Positions 12,801 through 23,004 of a stretch of 64,000 nt of DNA are shown piece after piece. Position 1 is the stretch's first letter, and the number at the start of each line of letters is the position of its first letter. A program made the translations under genes and the position numbers. This DNA is from Echinococcus granulosus (lineage: Eukaryota; Platyhelminthes; Cestoda; Cyclophyllidea; Taeniidae). Below the pieces are notes generated by a model. The model did not search any database and was not told the DNA's origin. It saw nothing but the letters and a program-made list of their open reading frames with translations. The stretch lies in the NCBI RefSeq assembly GCF_000524195.1, contig NW_020170406.1:704608-768607 (forward strand), written 5' to 3'.

Positions 12801-15800
12801 TAGAAAAAACAACAGTTGCCGTCAAAAGCACCACCCGATCGATCATTTCAGCCAAGACTGTCTCAAGGATGAATAACACGACCACATACACCGAAGCTGA
12901 TTGATAGGCGTAGTAAATCACACTTTTGCTAATCCAGTTAATCCACTCTACTATGTACTTACGTATGCAATGTATACATATGCTCTTTAACTGACCTGCA
13001 TTCTTATTTTCCTTCCTTCCTCCCACTCACGTCTCCAGTTGCTTCTCGTGAGTTCATTTATTACTGTCGCCAGGTCCCGTGTGTGTGTATTTTTTGTATT
13101 ATCCTATGTGTGCATGTGCAAGAGGAATAGAAGTTGTGCCAGAATTGTCTGTGTCTCTTTCCATACCTTGTGAAACCCTGTCACTGTCTGTTGTACAAAA
13201 AACTAGGCTTGGAGCCAGATTCGAAGTGGGCTTGAGGTAAGTTCGGACCAGCCAAGCAAATAAATGGAATCCTACAGAAGTAGTAATCTAAGCATCTCTT
13301 ATGCATTTAGGCGTTAATTCTAAAATAAATACGCACTTCTTTCTTATTTTAAAACAATTTTAAATGAATATTTTAGAAGTATGTTTAGATTGGAGTGACT
13401 CTCTAGGTGCAAAGGGGATTAATGATAAGTTACAAAGATGTCAGCGAAAGGATAAGTGATGGAATTTAATTTTTTAATGTGACATCTAAAATCACTTTCT
13501 TGGCTCAGTGTGCTGTATTTTTATCGCAGTATTTATCCGTATTTTTGAAATTCGAGAATATGAGTTCAGTCTGCAAGTGAAACACTTTGTTTCGATTAAT
13601 CGCTCGGGTCCTCTCTGAAGTAGTCATTAGGATGTATGAGTCCGAATAGAACCGCAGTTTTGTTGACAGTGCTAAAATAAGTCTAACGCTATAAAACCGG
13701 GGAGGTGATCGAAACCATGAGCAAATATCATCCTGCCAAAAATGCTTATGACATTTCTTGAAAAGCCTTTTATTGTAAAAATAGGCCAGCAAATACAGCA
13801 AATACACCTCACAATTTTATGGTTCTAAATTTAAAAGTTGTTTAAAGTCACGTTAAATTCTTTTCCCATCATTTGCTAAGTTTAAATTTCCTTAAGGTAC
13901 TAACAGTGAAATTCTACAAAAAATCTAGTTGCACCAATTCTTAGGTAAAAAGCTTTAAAAGTATTATTTGTTTGTAATAGAGGCAACATTTCGCAATGCT
14001 GTTTTCAATCTAAAACGCAGAATGTTCAGAAGCAATTATGCTGTCTCACTTTTTGAGTGAGGTGTTTTTGCTCTTATAACCATCAGTTTACCCAAGCATA
14101 AATAAAAGGGCTAGACACCCATGATGCTAATATCATAGTAAAATCAAAAGGGGTGGAAAAGAGCCACTTTGTGTGCGAATACAGTAAAGAAATCCCCCTT
14201 TCGTCCTCCGCTTTCGGGCGTTGTCTTCTACACCCCTTTCCGTCGCTCTTCCACTTCGGCAGCCAGGTAATAATCGAATGCATTGAATCAACAACGAGGC
14301 GGGAGAAAGATTATACACTGAATCTTTATTTTGATGAAAGGTTCCTAAATTTTAATGATGGCCCAAATTCTAAGCAGTAAGTTAAGTAGAGCAGAGGACC
14401 GTACGACATTCTACAGCAAACAACCTTCGTGGCCTAATCGTTTTATCCATAAATGCTTATCGAACAAGCAAAACTCTTTAATAAATTATGTTTGCGAGGA
14501 TAAGTTGCATATTTTAACACCCTTGCAGCTTTTACCATAGCATTGCTGCCTGATGAAATAATTACCAATTTAATTTGGCAAGCAATTCTTTGAGGTTAAG
14601 GTTCATTTGAATTTTTGCCTTGTTTTGTTAGTGCCTATCAAGGTAGTTACCACAAGTCTACACGGTTCCAATAGCCTCTCTATTGATAGTGTCTTAAGAT
14701 TCACCCGGTCACAGCAGGTTCTTTTCATTCGCTATATTTCGGTGAGATATTAAGGCATCGACAAGTTTTTCTTCTTTTTGAGTACACTGGCAAAGCTACT
14801 TCCAACGTTAAGTCTGGATCAACTCTGAGTAGGTGCATTAATCTGGGGTAACTTCACTACTGACATACAGAAGGGCTAGGAAACGACCACCATAGGTAGT
14901 GTAGGCAAAGCTTCATTACACTAACATGGTAGTTGAAGGATAGCTTAAATGACTAATCTGATTCTGTTGATGGATCTCTCAAAGTAGGATCCTCCAATTT
15001 CAATTATAAGGCAGAATTACATATCTCTACCAATCGGAACAACTGGGGGTTCGGGCGTCAATAACAACTAGCGGTAATATTGAACGTGGGTGATACAGCA
15101 ATCCGTCTACAGCTAAATCAACTAAAAAGAAAAAAGTTTTCGTGAAAATGGAGCTAAAGAAAATGACTCAAACCCACACGTTTAAACAGGAGATGAGAGT
15201 GGGATTTAGAGACTACTAATGTGTTCTTTACCCCTTTCAAGTGCGCCGGCAAAGTGTGTAGTTACATGGTTTGCTGACAGACTGGGCGACTTGTGATGAG
15301 TAATGCATCTTGTATCTACTGATGACAATACAGATCATTGTGTAAAGAACACCACCTGAGAAAAAATCACGACTAATAAATCCATCATTGGGATGAAATT
15401 CGTATCTTTTCAAGGCAACGGAAGACCTCACGCTGCATATTGTACATCGCAGAAATTACTGGTGAGTGAATACACATTTTAATAAAGATGGGAGAGGGGG
15501 GAAGGGATAGCGAGAAGGCGATAAAGGACAATGTCTCATTCGCACCACCAGCCTCCTCATTCTCGAACGCATCCTCCGCATTCCCACGATGGTGATATTT
15601 CTCTTAGTGATGCCAATGACTTTTTGGGCATTTACAAAAGATAATCCCACGACCACATATGAATTAGAGTTAAAAGTTGAGGACCATCGTTTGGATNNNN
15701 NNNNNNNNNNNNNNNNNNNNNNNNNNNNNNNNNNNNNNNNNNNNNNNNNNNNNNNNNNNNNNNNNNNNNNNNNNNNNNNNNNNNNNNNNNNNNNNNTAGA

Positions 15801-18800
15801 GAGATAGACTAGTTGGTTAGTAGATAGATGGATGGATGAGTGAATGGAGAGAGGTATGAATGGATAATCAGATAGAAAGATGGATATTAGCATGATTTGA
15901 TGAGAATGTACTTATTTTCGGGAAAGGAATATGAATTTTGGATTTTAATTGTGGTTTCATCCAAAAATTCGACATTCTAGGAAGCTTACTACTTTCTGTT
16001 ATTTCATCGTTTTCTGGGACTTTTTAATGACAAATCATAATGTCATTTGATATACATATTTGTTGGTCTTTGGTTTTATGGCTAAACTTAGTAAAAAGGC
16101 ATGGATAGACTAAAAATACATTTGTGACACCATAATCTGGGTCAGACTAAATTACTGAATATTTGTCATCAATCTCATTATCCGGGGGTTCCATTTAAGG
16201 TCTTTACCGAATTGTAAAACATCACCGAAATTCTACACCTTGTGATAAGCTGCACTGTAGATTTTTACCTTCATATGCAGTAAGTCCCTCCTCCCTCAAA
16301 GATGCCCGAAGCAACTAAAAAGAGTCATAATTAGTTCTACATATATTTTTACGGATTAATTTAAAAAATAAACTTAGAGGATGTATGAATTTTTTGGAAA
16401 AAAATGCAACCGAAAATATAGCGATTTGAATCAAGTTAAATTAGGAAAGTTGCCTTTCCTAAATCGCCTCAACAGTACTTATTTGTTTACCTCTAGCTAA
16501 GCATCTCTTATCACCCTAAGACACCTTCATTTAAGCACACTTATCCTGAGGTTTTAATAATCCATGGTGTTTGCAGCTAGCAAAAATCTCAGCTTAAAAT
16601 AATGTATTTAGACTCTTCGATATTATACTAATGAGTTTGTTTAAAAGTTAAACACTAGAAAGTGAAGGATTGCTAGCTATGAACGACTTGGTAAGTGAAT
16701 CAGCGAATGCTTAATTTTTGGTGATTTGGAACTTTTACGTTCCCAAATAAATTAAGATGTACTTCTATATTCTTGCTACTGTTTTATGTTCAGTAACATA
16801 ATATAAACATTTTCTTCAAGGAAAGATTTTTCGAAATTGACAAAAGACCATTTTTGAGTCCGAAATACATATACATATATATATATGACTGTGCACTTGG
16901 ATTCTTGGTGTATTGTTGAACATATGTGGTGCTAATTCCAGTAGTTGGGGTAAAGATACCTAGATCAACATTTTAAGAGAAAGGTTTCTTGATAGTCTAC
17001 CCTCAAACCATTAGTATCCACTTAAATGTAGTCATTGAGTCTACTAGATCTACTGGAAAGCACTTCAAGTTACTGCAACTTGTTGAGCCCACATAAATGA
17101 GCATATGCACAGCTCCTCGTGACTTCTCTCAAGGCGAAAGAAGATGCAATACAGGGGTCGAATATATATTTTCGACGTAAAGTAGAGCGAGAGGGGGATA
17201 TTGGCATGACCAGAATGCCAGACCACCTGGAGGAGGTACAATGGCTGAGCTCTTCAGTAGCCTTTTACCAAAATCGAGGTTTAATTGCCTGTTTAACGTA
17301 TTACATAGCCTCCCATTTACCACTGAGTTCATTATTACGCTAACACTTGCATCGTTTGCATTAATTTGACAATTATTGTTGCTTATTAGGCCACATTATT
17401 ACAAAAACATGGGCTCGTTGTTGTTTGAAAGATGTACGATACAACTATATAGGACCGTGAAGGTTTTTATGCAAATTACTTGACCAAAGAAAGCTTTCTG
17501 AGGTGCTTTATTCGTTGTAGTAACCATTCACCGCAATCTACATGCTACGCATAGGCGTCCAACGATCTCTACTTCCATTAAACGCCTTCCATGTTATCAT
17601 GATATTACGTGGCGTTAACGCCGATAAAATTTGCTAAAGATCACTGAGAAACAGTACCCTCGAAGGAATAATGAGGATAAGGTTGAGACAGTGTCATACA
17701 GGGTTTTCAGTAAGAAGGGGAGAAGAGGAAAACGAGGAAGTAAAAGATTTCCCTTGCAAACCTTTAAGTTGTGTCGTATTAAGCGGATCAATGTCAGGCA
17801 CAATTTCCCAATCTTTAGACAGTTAATAACGTCCAGTGAAATACTACGCCTGTAGTTCAACGCGCATGCACAAAAAGGCAGTTTTTGGGAGTAAAGGCCA
17901 GAGGCGTGACGGGTGATGGTCTTTGTTCATTAGTTAAACGAACGTTGAAAGGCAATAAAATGACCACTTTTCATCATAATTCGTTCAACCTGTCAGCAAA
18001 TCATCATGCAGTTGCATATTTTGACGGTGTACGTGAAAGAAGTGGGGAGTATATTGGTGCTTGCTGAGGCTCGCTGTCATTTGCTGTTGCAGTGTGTGGG
18101 TTAGAAGCATTTGTTCCAGCTCTGTTTCGAGAAATACCTTTTCTCCCCAATTGATGTGGCTGCAGACAAATTGTTGTTACAATCACATCCAATACCATAA
18201 ATAGGTGCTGCTAACATTAAAACTGTTAGTCGGTCCAATTAGTGGAGACACGTAATTCTACCTTATAGTTGGAGTTGGAGGGCCCTACTGCCTCCATCTT
18301 ACTTTTAGAAATTCACAGGCAGATTCGGGGTATGCATCAAAGTCACACGCTGTTGCGCGTTTTGCCACTGTACCTTAATGGAATGGTATGCACCATACAT
18401 AGGAAGTCGATCCAGAGAATTGTAAGGAGATTTATAAAACAAGCTAGCTCGAATCTTAAGATGGACGAGCTAAACTAAAATTCGGCATAGTTCAACCGAC
18501 ACCGTGGCATAAAATTTCAAATATCGGTAGCAGAGGGCGCAACGGAGCATATCGTTTGAGGTTGACGCATACCAATGCCTTATAAAGGGTCAAAAGAAGC
18601 GCACGCTTTTAACAATTCCATACAAGTATGAGAAGTTGGTTGTAATCACCTTCTTCCAAAATCAAACTGTTCCGGTAGTCTAATGCAACGTTGATATAAG
18701 GTATGACACAGAAATCATGGGATTCAACCGAGCGATTCTTATCATTCTTTTTTAAATCACAAGTCTTGCATCCCTTTACCCTATCTTAAGAGTCCGAAGA

Positions 18801-19642
18801 TGAATTGTCAACTCTTTGGATCTCTGTAACCCGCTGATAAAATGTGCCATAAACACAGCAAGATAATCGACATAGCAGGTGTCCAAATAAAATATTCAAA
18901 TCCTGTGAATAACTGTTCCCTATGTCATACAGGAAAAAAAAACATTTTTCGTTTGTAAGTAAATTCCACATCGTTGCTGAAATCTTGATTAAAAGTAAAA
19001 CGCAGACTTCTTAAAAATAACAGGCATTCTGGCTAAGCTCTTAATAGCTAGGAAATTGCACCCTCCGATAAAAAGAAAATATACCTGTTAGTAGAAACTA
19101 AAGGATTTCCTCCTGGCCCTTAACATAAACTGTGCAGTTTTAAGCTGGAACACTCCGCATACCCTTCCCAAAATGTTTCAAACATCAGCCAACGCGCATT
19201 CTGATGTTTAAAATAGTCGGGAGTTTAACTGCGGACACGGGGTCTCTTCATTGGGGTAGTTAGATGTTTGAATATTCTGACAAACCCCAGAGCGAGTTAG
19301 ATTAATCTCCCCATCTTTCTTTCCTAGACCCAATCAGTAGATGGCTCAAGGAGCGAACTTTTGACAGCAATTCGTAGATCCAACTTTCGGTTAGCCGCCT
19401 CCTCCGGAAGGCATTTTTTTCATCAAAGTATCAGCATTCCAGTGGGCAGTGCGGTCAACACCTCGGGTGGGTTAAGGGGCATTCAACGTGGGGGGAGTCG
19501 GAGTCTCTTCCGCAGTTTCACCGTGGACCCTTCTGCCATCTCCAGAGGTTTTCACCAGTCCTCGCTGCGATGTTCTCCTTACAATAAACAGGTCGACGGC
19601 AGCCGTGATAGAAGTGAGGCGGAGTCGGGGGTAGATATGTAG
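490..19642 (+). CDS. ATP2B: Plasma membrane Ca2+-transporting ATPase (PMCA), 3' part of gene
   Basis: P2B-type pump that exports Ca2+ from the cytosol using ATP. Seven exons are assigned: 490-852, 3946-4159, 6747-6964, 9010-9117, 11925-12317, 13207-13236 and 19328-19642. The phases agree throughout and the stop is TAG at 19640-19642, giving about 546 residues. The fragment begins at the end of the P domain ([11 protein letters not shown], then [12 protein letters not shown], the hinge motif), continues through M5-M10, and ends in a cytosolic tail with an acidic stretch followed by [15 protein letters not shown], the start of the calmodulin-binding domain. The residues are close to animal PMCA throughout, including [16 protein letters not shown] in M6, which is characteristic of PMCA and separates it from SERCA. 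The 5' half lies upstream of the window. Uncertain points are the short exon at 13207-13236 and possible alternative exons in the 6.1-kb last intron. Confidence 0.95.
2225..2500 (+). repeat. Hammerhead-like dispersed repeat, copy A (decayed)
   Basis: Aligns by eye with the other three copies in the order hairpin (TTGATAAATCGTATCAA, 2282-2298), CCAGCCCACC (2336-2345), GTACGATTGC, AGCACC, then AAAATCGAG followed by TAAA. The 5' ribozyme-like part has decayed beyond recognition. Boundaries are approximate. Confidence 0.55.
3085..3290 (+). repeat. Hammerhead-like dispersed repeat, copy B (decayed)
   Basis: Starts with CTGA at 3100-3103, then ATACTC, a hairpin GAATATGCGTATTC (3132-3145), GGCATGGCCTGAGGGC, GCGAAAGTACAATCGC, AGCACC and AAAATCGGG. 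This order matches copies C and D. It lies about 0.9 kb from copy A in the same orientation. Confidence 0.55.
3946..4159 (+). CDS. ATP2B: PMCA exon: M6 and M7
   Basis: Acceptor TATAG before 3946, donor GTGAGT at 4160, phase 0 to 1. It begins [18 protein letters not shown]. It covers M6 with the Ca2+-coordinating N and D of VNLIMD, the PYGR loop, and M7. Confidence 0.95.
4160..6746. other. PMCA intron with a C15 run
   Basis: 2.6-kb AT-rich intron. The only notable feature is a homopolymer of 15 C at 5391-5405. Confidence 0.7.
5391..5405 (+). repeat. Poly-C run (15 C)
   Basis: Uninterrupted homopolymer inside a PMCA intron. Its length in the assembly may be unreliable. Confidence 0.95.
6747..6964 (+). 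CDS. ATP2B: PMCA exon: M7-M8 loop, M8, start of M9
   Basis: Acceptor CGAAG before 6747, donor GTGAGT at 6965, phase 1 to 0. It contains [20 protein letters not shown], the M8 signature. The codon split with the previous exon restores the GEYIL reading. Confidence 0.94.
6965..11924. other. PMCA introns either side of the 9010-9117 exon
   Basis: Two introns of about 2.0 and 2.8 kb. More GC-rich patches at about 7440-7570 and 10980-11120 may be old repeat remnants, but I could not assign them to a family. Confidence 0.5.
9010..9117 (+). CDS. ATP2B: PMCA exon: M9-M10
   Basis: Acceptor TTTAG before 9010, donor GTAAAT at 9118, 36 codons in phase 0. It begins IIIVQFGG and contains [18 protein letters not shown], typical of PMCA M10. 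Confidence 0.94.
11925..12317 (+). CDS. ATP2B: PMCA exon: end of M10, acidic tail, start of calmodulin-binding domain
   Basis: Acceptor TATAG before 11925, donor GTGAGA at 12318, 131 codons in phase 0. It runs from VLISIPSW through a basic patch, a long linker and a dense Asp/Glu block (about 12220-12270) to [18 protein letters not shown]. The linker is longer than in vertebrate PMCA. The long open frame on the opposite strand is a shadow. Confidence 0.92.
13207..13236 (+). CDS. ATP2B: Possible PMCA mini-exon within the calmodulin-binding region
   Basis: A 30-nt phase-0 segment with acceptor ACTAG and a perfect GTAAGT donor, encoding [10 protein letters not shown]. An internal CCAG at 13215-13218 would give an 18-nt version, IRSGLE, in which QTQ-IR matches the usual PMCA junction. 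Animal PMCA genes are alternatively spliced at exactly this point (site C). The acceptor's pyrimidine tract is weak. Confidence 0.5.
15531..15644 (+). other. Small His/Pro-rich open frame of 37 codons, unassigned
   Basis: ATG at 15531 to TAA at 15642. It begins [20 protein letters not shown] and ends [11 protein letters not shown]. The composition is unlike the surrounding AT-rich intron. I see no donor matching its end and recognise no family. It could be a first coding exon, a small intronic gene or chance. Confidence 0.2.
15697..15796. other. Assembly gap (100 N)
   Basis: Exactly 100 N, the usual placeholder for a gap of unknown size. It abuts a tetranucleotide microsatellite, which is the likely cause. 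Confidence 0.99.
15797..15885 (+). repeat. Imperfect GATA/GGAT microsatellite next to the gap
   Basis: Imperfect tetranucleotide units of the kinds TAGA, GATA, GATG and GAAT, for example TAGATAGATGGATGGATGAG. The array probably extends into the gap. Confidence 0.85.
17100..17345 (+). repeat. Hammerhead-like dispersed repeat, copy C
   Basis: CTCGTGA (17116-17122) is followed by a short CTT...AAG stem and CGAAA (17135-17139). Next come a hairpin TCGAATATATATTTTCGA from 17158, GGCATGACC, CCAGACCACC, GAGGTACAATGGCTGAGC, AAAATCGAGG and CGTATTAC. The same order occurs in copy D at 52655-52890. Confidence 0.65.
18128..18700 (+). repeat. Diverged direct-repeat pair, member 1
   Basis: Colinear with member 2 at about 22020-22560. 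Matched blocks are TTGATGT at 18151 and 22044, GACACGTAATTCT at 18246 against GACATGTAATTCT at 22138, and GACGCATACCAATGCCTTAT at 18564 against GACGCAAATCAATGCTTTAT at 22424. The offset is stable at 3.86-3.89 kb. No family was recognised. Confidence 0.6.
19328..19642 (+). CDS. ATP2B: PMCA last exon: C-terminal regulatory tail
   Basis: Acceptor TTCCTAG before 19328, phase 0, 104 codons and a TAG stop at 19640-19642. It begins [20 protein letters not shown]. The tail is rich in Ser, Arg and Gly, as divergent PMCA tails often are. Joining to either 12317 or 13236 keeps the frame. No AATAAA was seen in the first kilobase after the stop; the first are near 21141 and 21234. Confidence 0.8.
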   Translation, partial: TQSVDGSRSELLTAIRRSNFRLAASSGRHFFHQSISIPVGSAVNTSGGLRGIQRGGSRSLFRSFTVDPSAISRGFHQSSLRCSPYNKQVDGSRDRSEAESGVDM

Positions 19643-22019
19643 TTGCTGGATTGACTGATTGCACGAAATGCGTGCCTTGGTGTTGTTTTGTGTGGTTACC
19701 AGTGTGTACATGTGACTCTAGTAAAGTACTGTACACATCAATACACATATCATTGTATAAATTTGTATTTCATTAAGAGATTTGGTGTAAATAGACAAAG
19801 ACGAAAATAAGCTGGCGCGTTAAAAACCCATGCATTGTGCAAAAAGTAGATGCTATTAGTCTGAATGACTTGTAAGCTCCCCAAACGTAGATGCGATACA
19901 TTTTTAACTTTCTTTTAATAACAATCGAGTACAAAACTGTGTAACTCAATCCAGCCCTGTGTTTAAACGAATCAGTTTGGTACTTAACCTGTCATCCAAT
20001 TCTTAGGCGATTATAAAAATCTGACAGGTTACAACCATCGTTACTCGTTTCAATGATCGGCAGAGCCTATGCTCTAGACATTAGGCGACTGATTGTTGAG
20101 GCTTGGTCTAAAAATGTTTGTGACAAATGCATCGGCGAATAAGGTTCGTAACATATTTGTGACTTAGTAAATTGTTCAGACTAAATTCAATCAAAAACTT
20201 ACTGGGTATGGGAAAAACAGGTAAATCACAGCGACGACCTTTTTGTGCACAGCTTTTTATACAAGGTAGGATCAGTCTCTTGAACCCAGATCCATAAAAA
20301 GGTGTGATTTGTTATAACAAGGCCCAAATATTCTATAACCTAATGTTCACGTGTTTAGTGGGATTTGTCCATAAAGTTTTCGTCGAGGAACGCATCTTTG
20401 ACATCAAAATTTCTTTAAAAAAGTGGCTTGGTTGTTTAAAATAATTTTGAAAATTTACAATGTCGAAATTGTAAACAATTCCTAAATTTACAAAAGTACG
20501 TGATTACAGGGCCCCTGATTCCCTTACAGTCAATATGTTGGTGGATAGGGAGGTGTTATCGGAGAAGGTGCTATAGAAACACAAGATGCAACTTTTTCCC
20601 ATAAACTTCTCGAGTATCTTGTCTGGTCTCTTACTGACACAAGAATTTTGCATCGGATGGCAAAATTACTTGACATTCACTATATTAAAGGTTATTCATG
20701 TTCGTAAATCTCGCCACGATCACCACCCAACAGCATTCAGTTGAGATCAGATGCCTACGGAGAAAGCGCTCAGAATATATCAAAGTACTTCCCAACTGTA
20801 CTTTGAAATGAACTTCCTTAGCTTTTTGAGCCCATCGTTCTCCATTGTCCTATATCACCAATTTTAATACGATATTGAGTCAAGAACCGAGGATACACCC
20901 CTAAGCATCTGGCACTGGTTCACCTCAGATCCATATTCGGTCCCCTTGCAACTTCTTTACGTATTATTTTTATTTCAGGATAGATCTACTTCAAGCCTCT
21001 TCGGCCGTTAGAACTGTAGCCCCAGCCGAACACCCATCAGTTTAGCACTAATATTGCCAAACCCTATTCTACCTTAAACACACATGGAGAAGAACTATAC
21101 TACTGAGCACAACATACACTCAGTTCCCAAAAGCAAGAGCAATAAAGCTGCTTTCCAAATACGCAAATAATTTAGAACCCACTATGAAGAGTCAATTAAG
21201 GCTACAAAGACATCCGACTCACCACACAGAGGCATAATAAAAACGCAAGCCCTCGATTCTCCTTCCACAATATATCAGTTCAGACTAAGTCTTCGATACT
21301 ATAAAAAGACGGCGCTTGTTTTAACTAGCAAATGCACGTTGTTGATATTTGTAAAGCGAATCGCAATTGCTATTAAGACATCTATCACATCTAGAATACA
21401 TACACATCAAGACAAAGGGAGGCGCTGTCATTTGCCCCATCGCACAGCCGATGGATACACATACAGGGAAGGATTAGCACTAGCAGTAATGGCCATCGCC
21501 AGTTTAGATGCCAGTCGGTTTGGTCTCCGTCGAATGGCATGCTCGCACGATGTCCGTTTGGGTTAGTCGGCCACGCTCCACCTGACTGAATGCGTATCCG
21601 TCTAAAAGTGGTGTGACGTTTACTTATTTACCGTTAGCAAAAGAGCCCAATTCCACAAAGGTAGAAGTATCAGTGTCTGTAAGATTATTTTTATCAACAA
21701 GACGAAAGCGTGGGACTTTTAATAAGAAAAGCTACTCAATTTAGAATACTTCGTTGACTCTAGAGCAAATCCAGTGACGCATCACTGAGCTTAAATAAAA
21801 CCAGATTAAGGTTAATGATTTGCCGTTTTAATTGACGTGTTGGCTGTTGAAAGCTAATGAAATAAGAAACTGAGAAAAAAACTGGCGACCAACATTGCCT
21901 TAGAATGTTAAATTTTGATGTTTAGGGATGAGGAAAATCGCAGTTTACCAATATTACCAATTTTAGTTCCAGAGTTTCAATCATCCATCACCGACTTCAG
22001 TTTCGGTTGCAAATGTATT

Positions 22020-22560
22020 TCCCCCACGATTTTTCCTTCTCAGTTGATGTAGATGTAGACTAATTGCTGTCACTCACGTTCAACACTACTGATAGTTGTT
22101 ATTTAAAATTGAACCCTAGGTTTTTTCAATGGGTAGAGACATGTAATTCTTCCTTATAATTGGATTAAAGAATCCTAGCACCTTAACGCGATGTATGGGT
22201 AGAATCAAATCATTCGGTAGTCAGATTTTTCAATTTGTCATGTTCGGCTACAACGTCATCTTCAAATGCTGTATAAATTTTTTTATGAGTTATTTAAATT
22301 CATCAAGCAAACGAACCCGGACCATATCCATCGGCTTGTTTCAATTGATGTTTTTATGATATGGAGTTAAAAATAAGATAAAAATAGTAGGAAGCACAAC
22401 TAAGACCATAGTACTGATAGAGTGACGCAAATCAATGCTTTATAATGGGTCCATATAAACAATAGCATGGACTTGGCAAGTCCTCACAAATTATTACACA
22501 GCGTAGTCGGAATGAGCGCTACCGAAAACCACACCACCTTCTCATGCAAATAGGACACAA
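22020..22560 (+). repeat. Diverged direct-repeat pair, member 2
   Basis: Partner of the 18128-18700 element, in the same orientation, with several matched blocks in the same order. It lies in the convergent intergenic region. The PMCA last exon between the two argues against their being LTRs of one element. Confidence 0.6.
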
Positions 22561-22681
22561 AATGCACTATCGTATTTCTAGTTATGTGAGATTTGTACAG
22601 AAGAACGTTCGACCAAATGTATTTTTACTCTACTTTTACATCACTTTGGATTCGCGAAAACACAAGCTTTAATTTAATTAA

Positions 22682-22687
22682 TTTATT
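22682..22687 (-). terminator. Candidate polyadenylation signal for ATP8A
   Basis: Minus-strand AATAAA (plus TTTATT), about 280 nt beyond the candidate ATP8A stop codon at 22964-22966. The region is AT-rich, so chance occurrence is likely enough to limit confidence. Confidence 0.35.
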
Positions 22688-22963
22688 TTATTTTATAAAC
22701 AAAAGGCCCTTAACTATCTATAAGTAAGACACAGTTTAAGATCACAGTTGATCACAAGTACTGAATGCAAGTGAGAAAACAATTCACCGAATGGGAAGTT
22801 TTAAAAAAATGCAATTTCGCCTGCCAATCCACACCGTTTAAGGCAAAAAAACAATCATATTTCCCATTGCAAATTGCGTAAGAACTAGGCAGGAAAAACA
22901 GTGTTAATGGGGTAAACTTACTAGTAGAAAAACTTGCTGCCACATGCAAAATGTATACTTCAC

Positions 22964-23004
22964 TTAATGAATCTTGAAACTCGTTAGTCTCGAAAAAGCT
23001 CTTT
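22964..23004 (-). CDS. ATP8A: Candidate last ATP8A exon with stop
   Basis: Acceptor CCACATGAG, preceded by a TCTAAC branch-like site. Phase-compatible with the 23285 donor, it reads [12 protein letters not shown] and then TAA (22966-22964). Supported only by splice signals and phase. Confidence 0.25.

Larger units (their letters stand above)
13237..19327. other. Last PMCA intron: gap, microsatellites and repeats
   Basis: 6.1-kb intron holding the assembly gap and its tetranucleotide microsatellite, an AT dinucleotide stretch near 16867-16886, repeat copy C, one member of the 18.1/22.0-kb repeat pair, and a small His-rich open frame at 15531-15644. No further PMCA exon could be supported. Confidence 0.6.
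19643..22963. other. Convergent intergenic region between PMCA and ATP8A
   Basis: 3.3 kb. It must hold the 3' UTRs of both genes. Plus-strand AATAAA hexamers occur near 21141 and 21234. A GC-richer patch at about 21400-21600 may be a repeat remnant. Member 2 of the direct-repeat pair starts at about 22020. Confidence 0.6.

Noticed and set aside
14185..14266. GC-richer 82-nt segment with ACAG before and GTAATA after, considered as an alternative PMCA exon
   Set aside because: Both flanking PMCA exons are phase 0. In that phase it starts with TAA, and its length is not a multiple of three. No homology.
18128..22560. The direct-repeat pair as LTRs of one retrotransposon
   Set aside because: The interval holds the PMCA last exon and no gag, protease or reverse transcriptase frames; the copies are very diverged and show no clear TG...CA ends.
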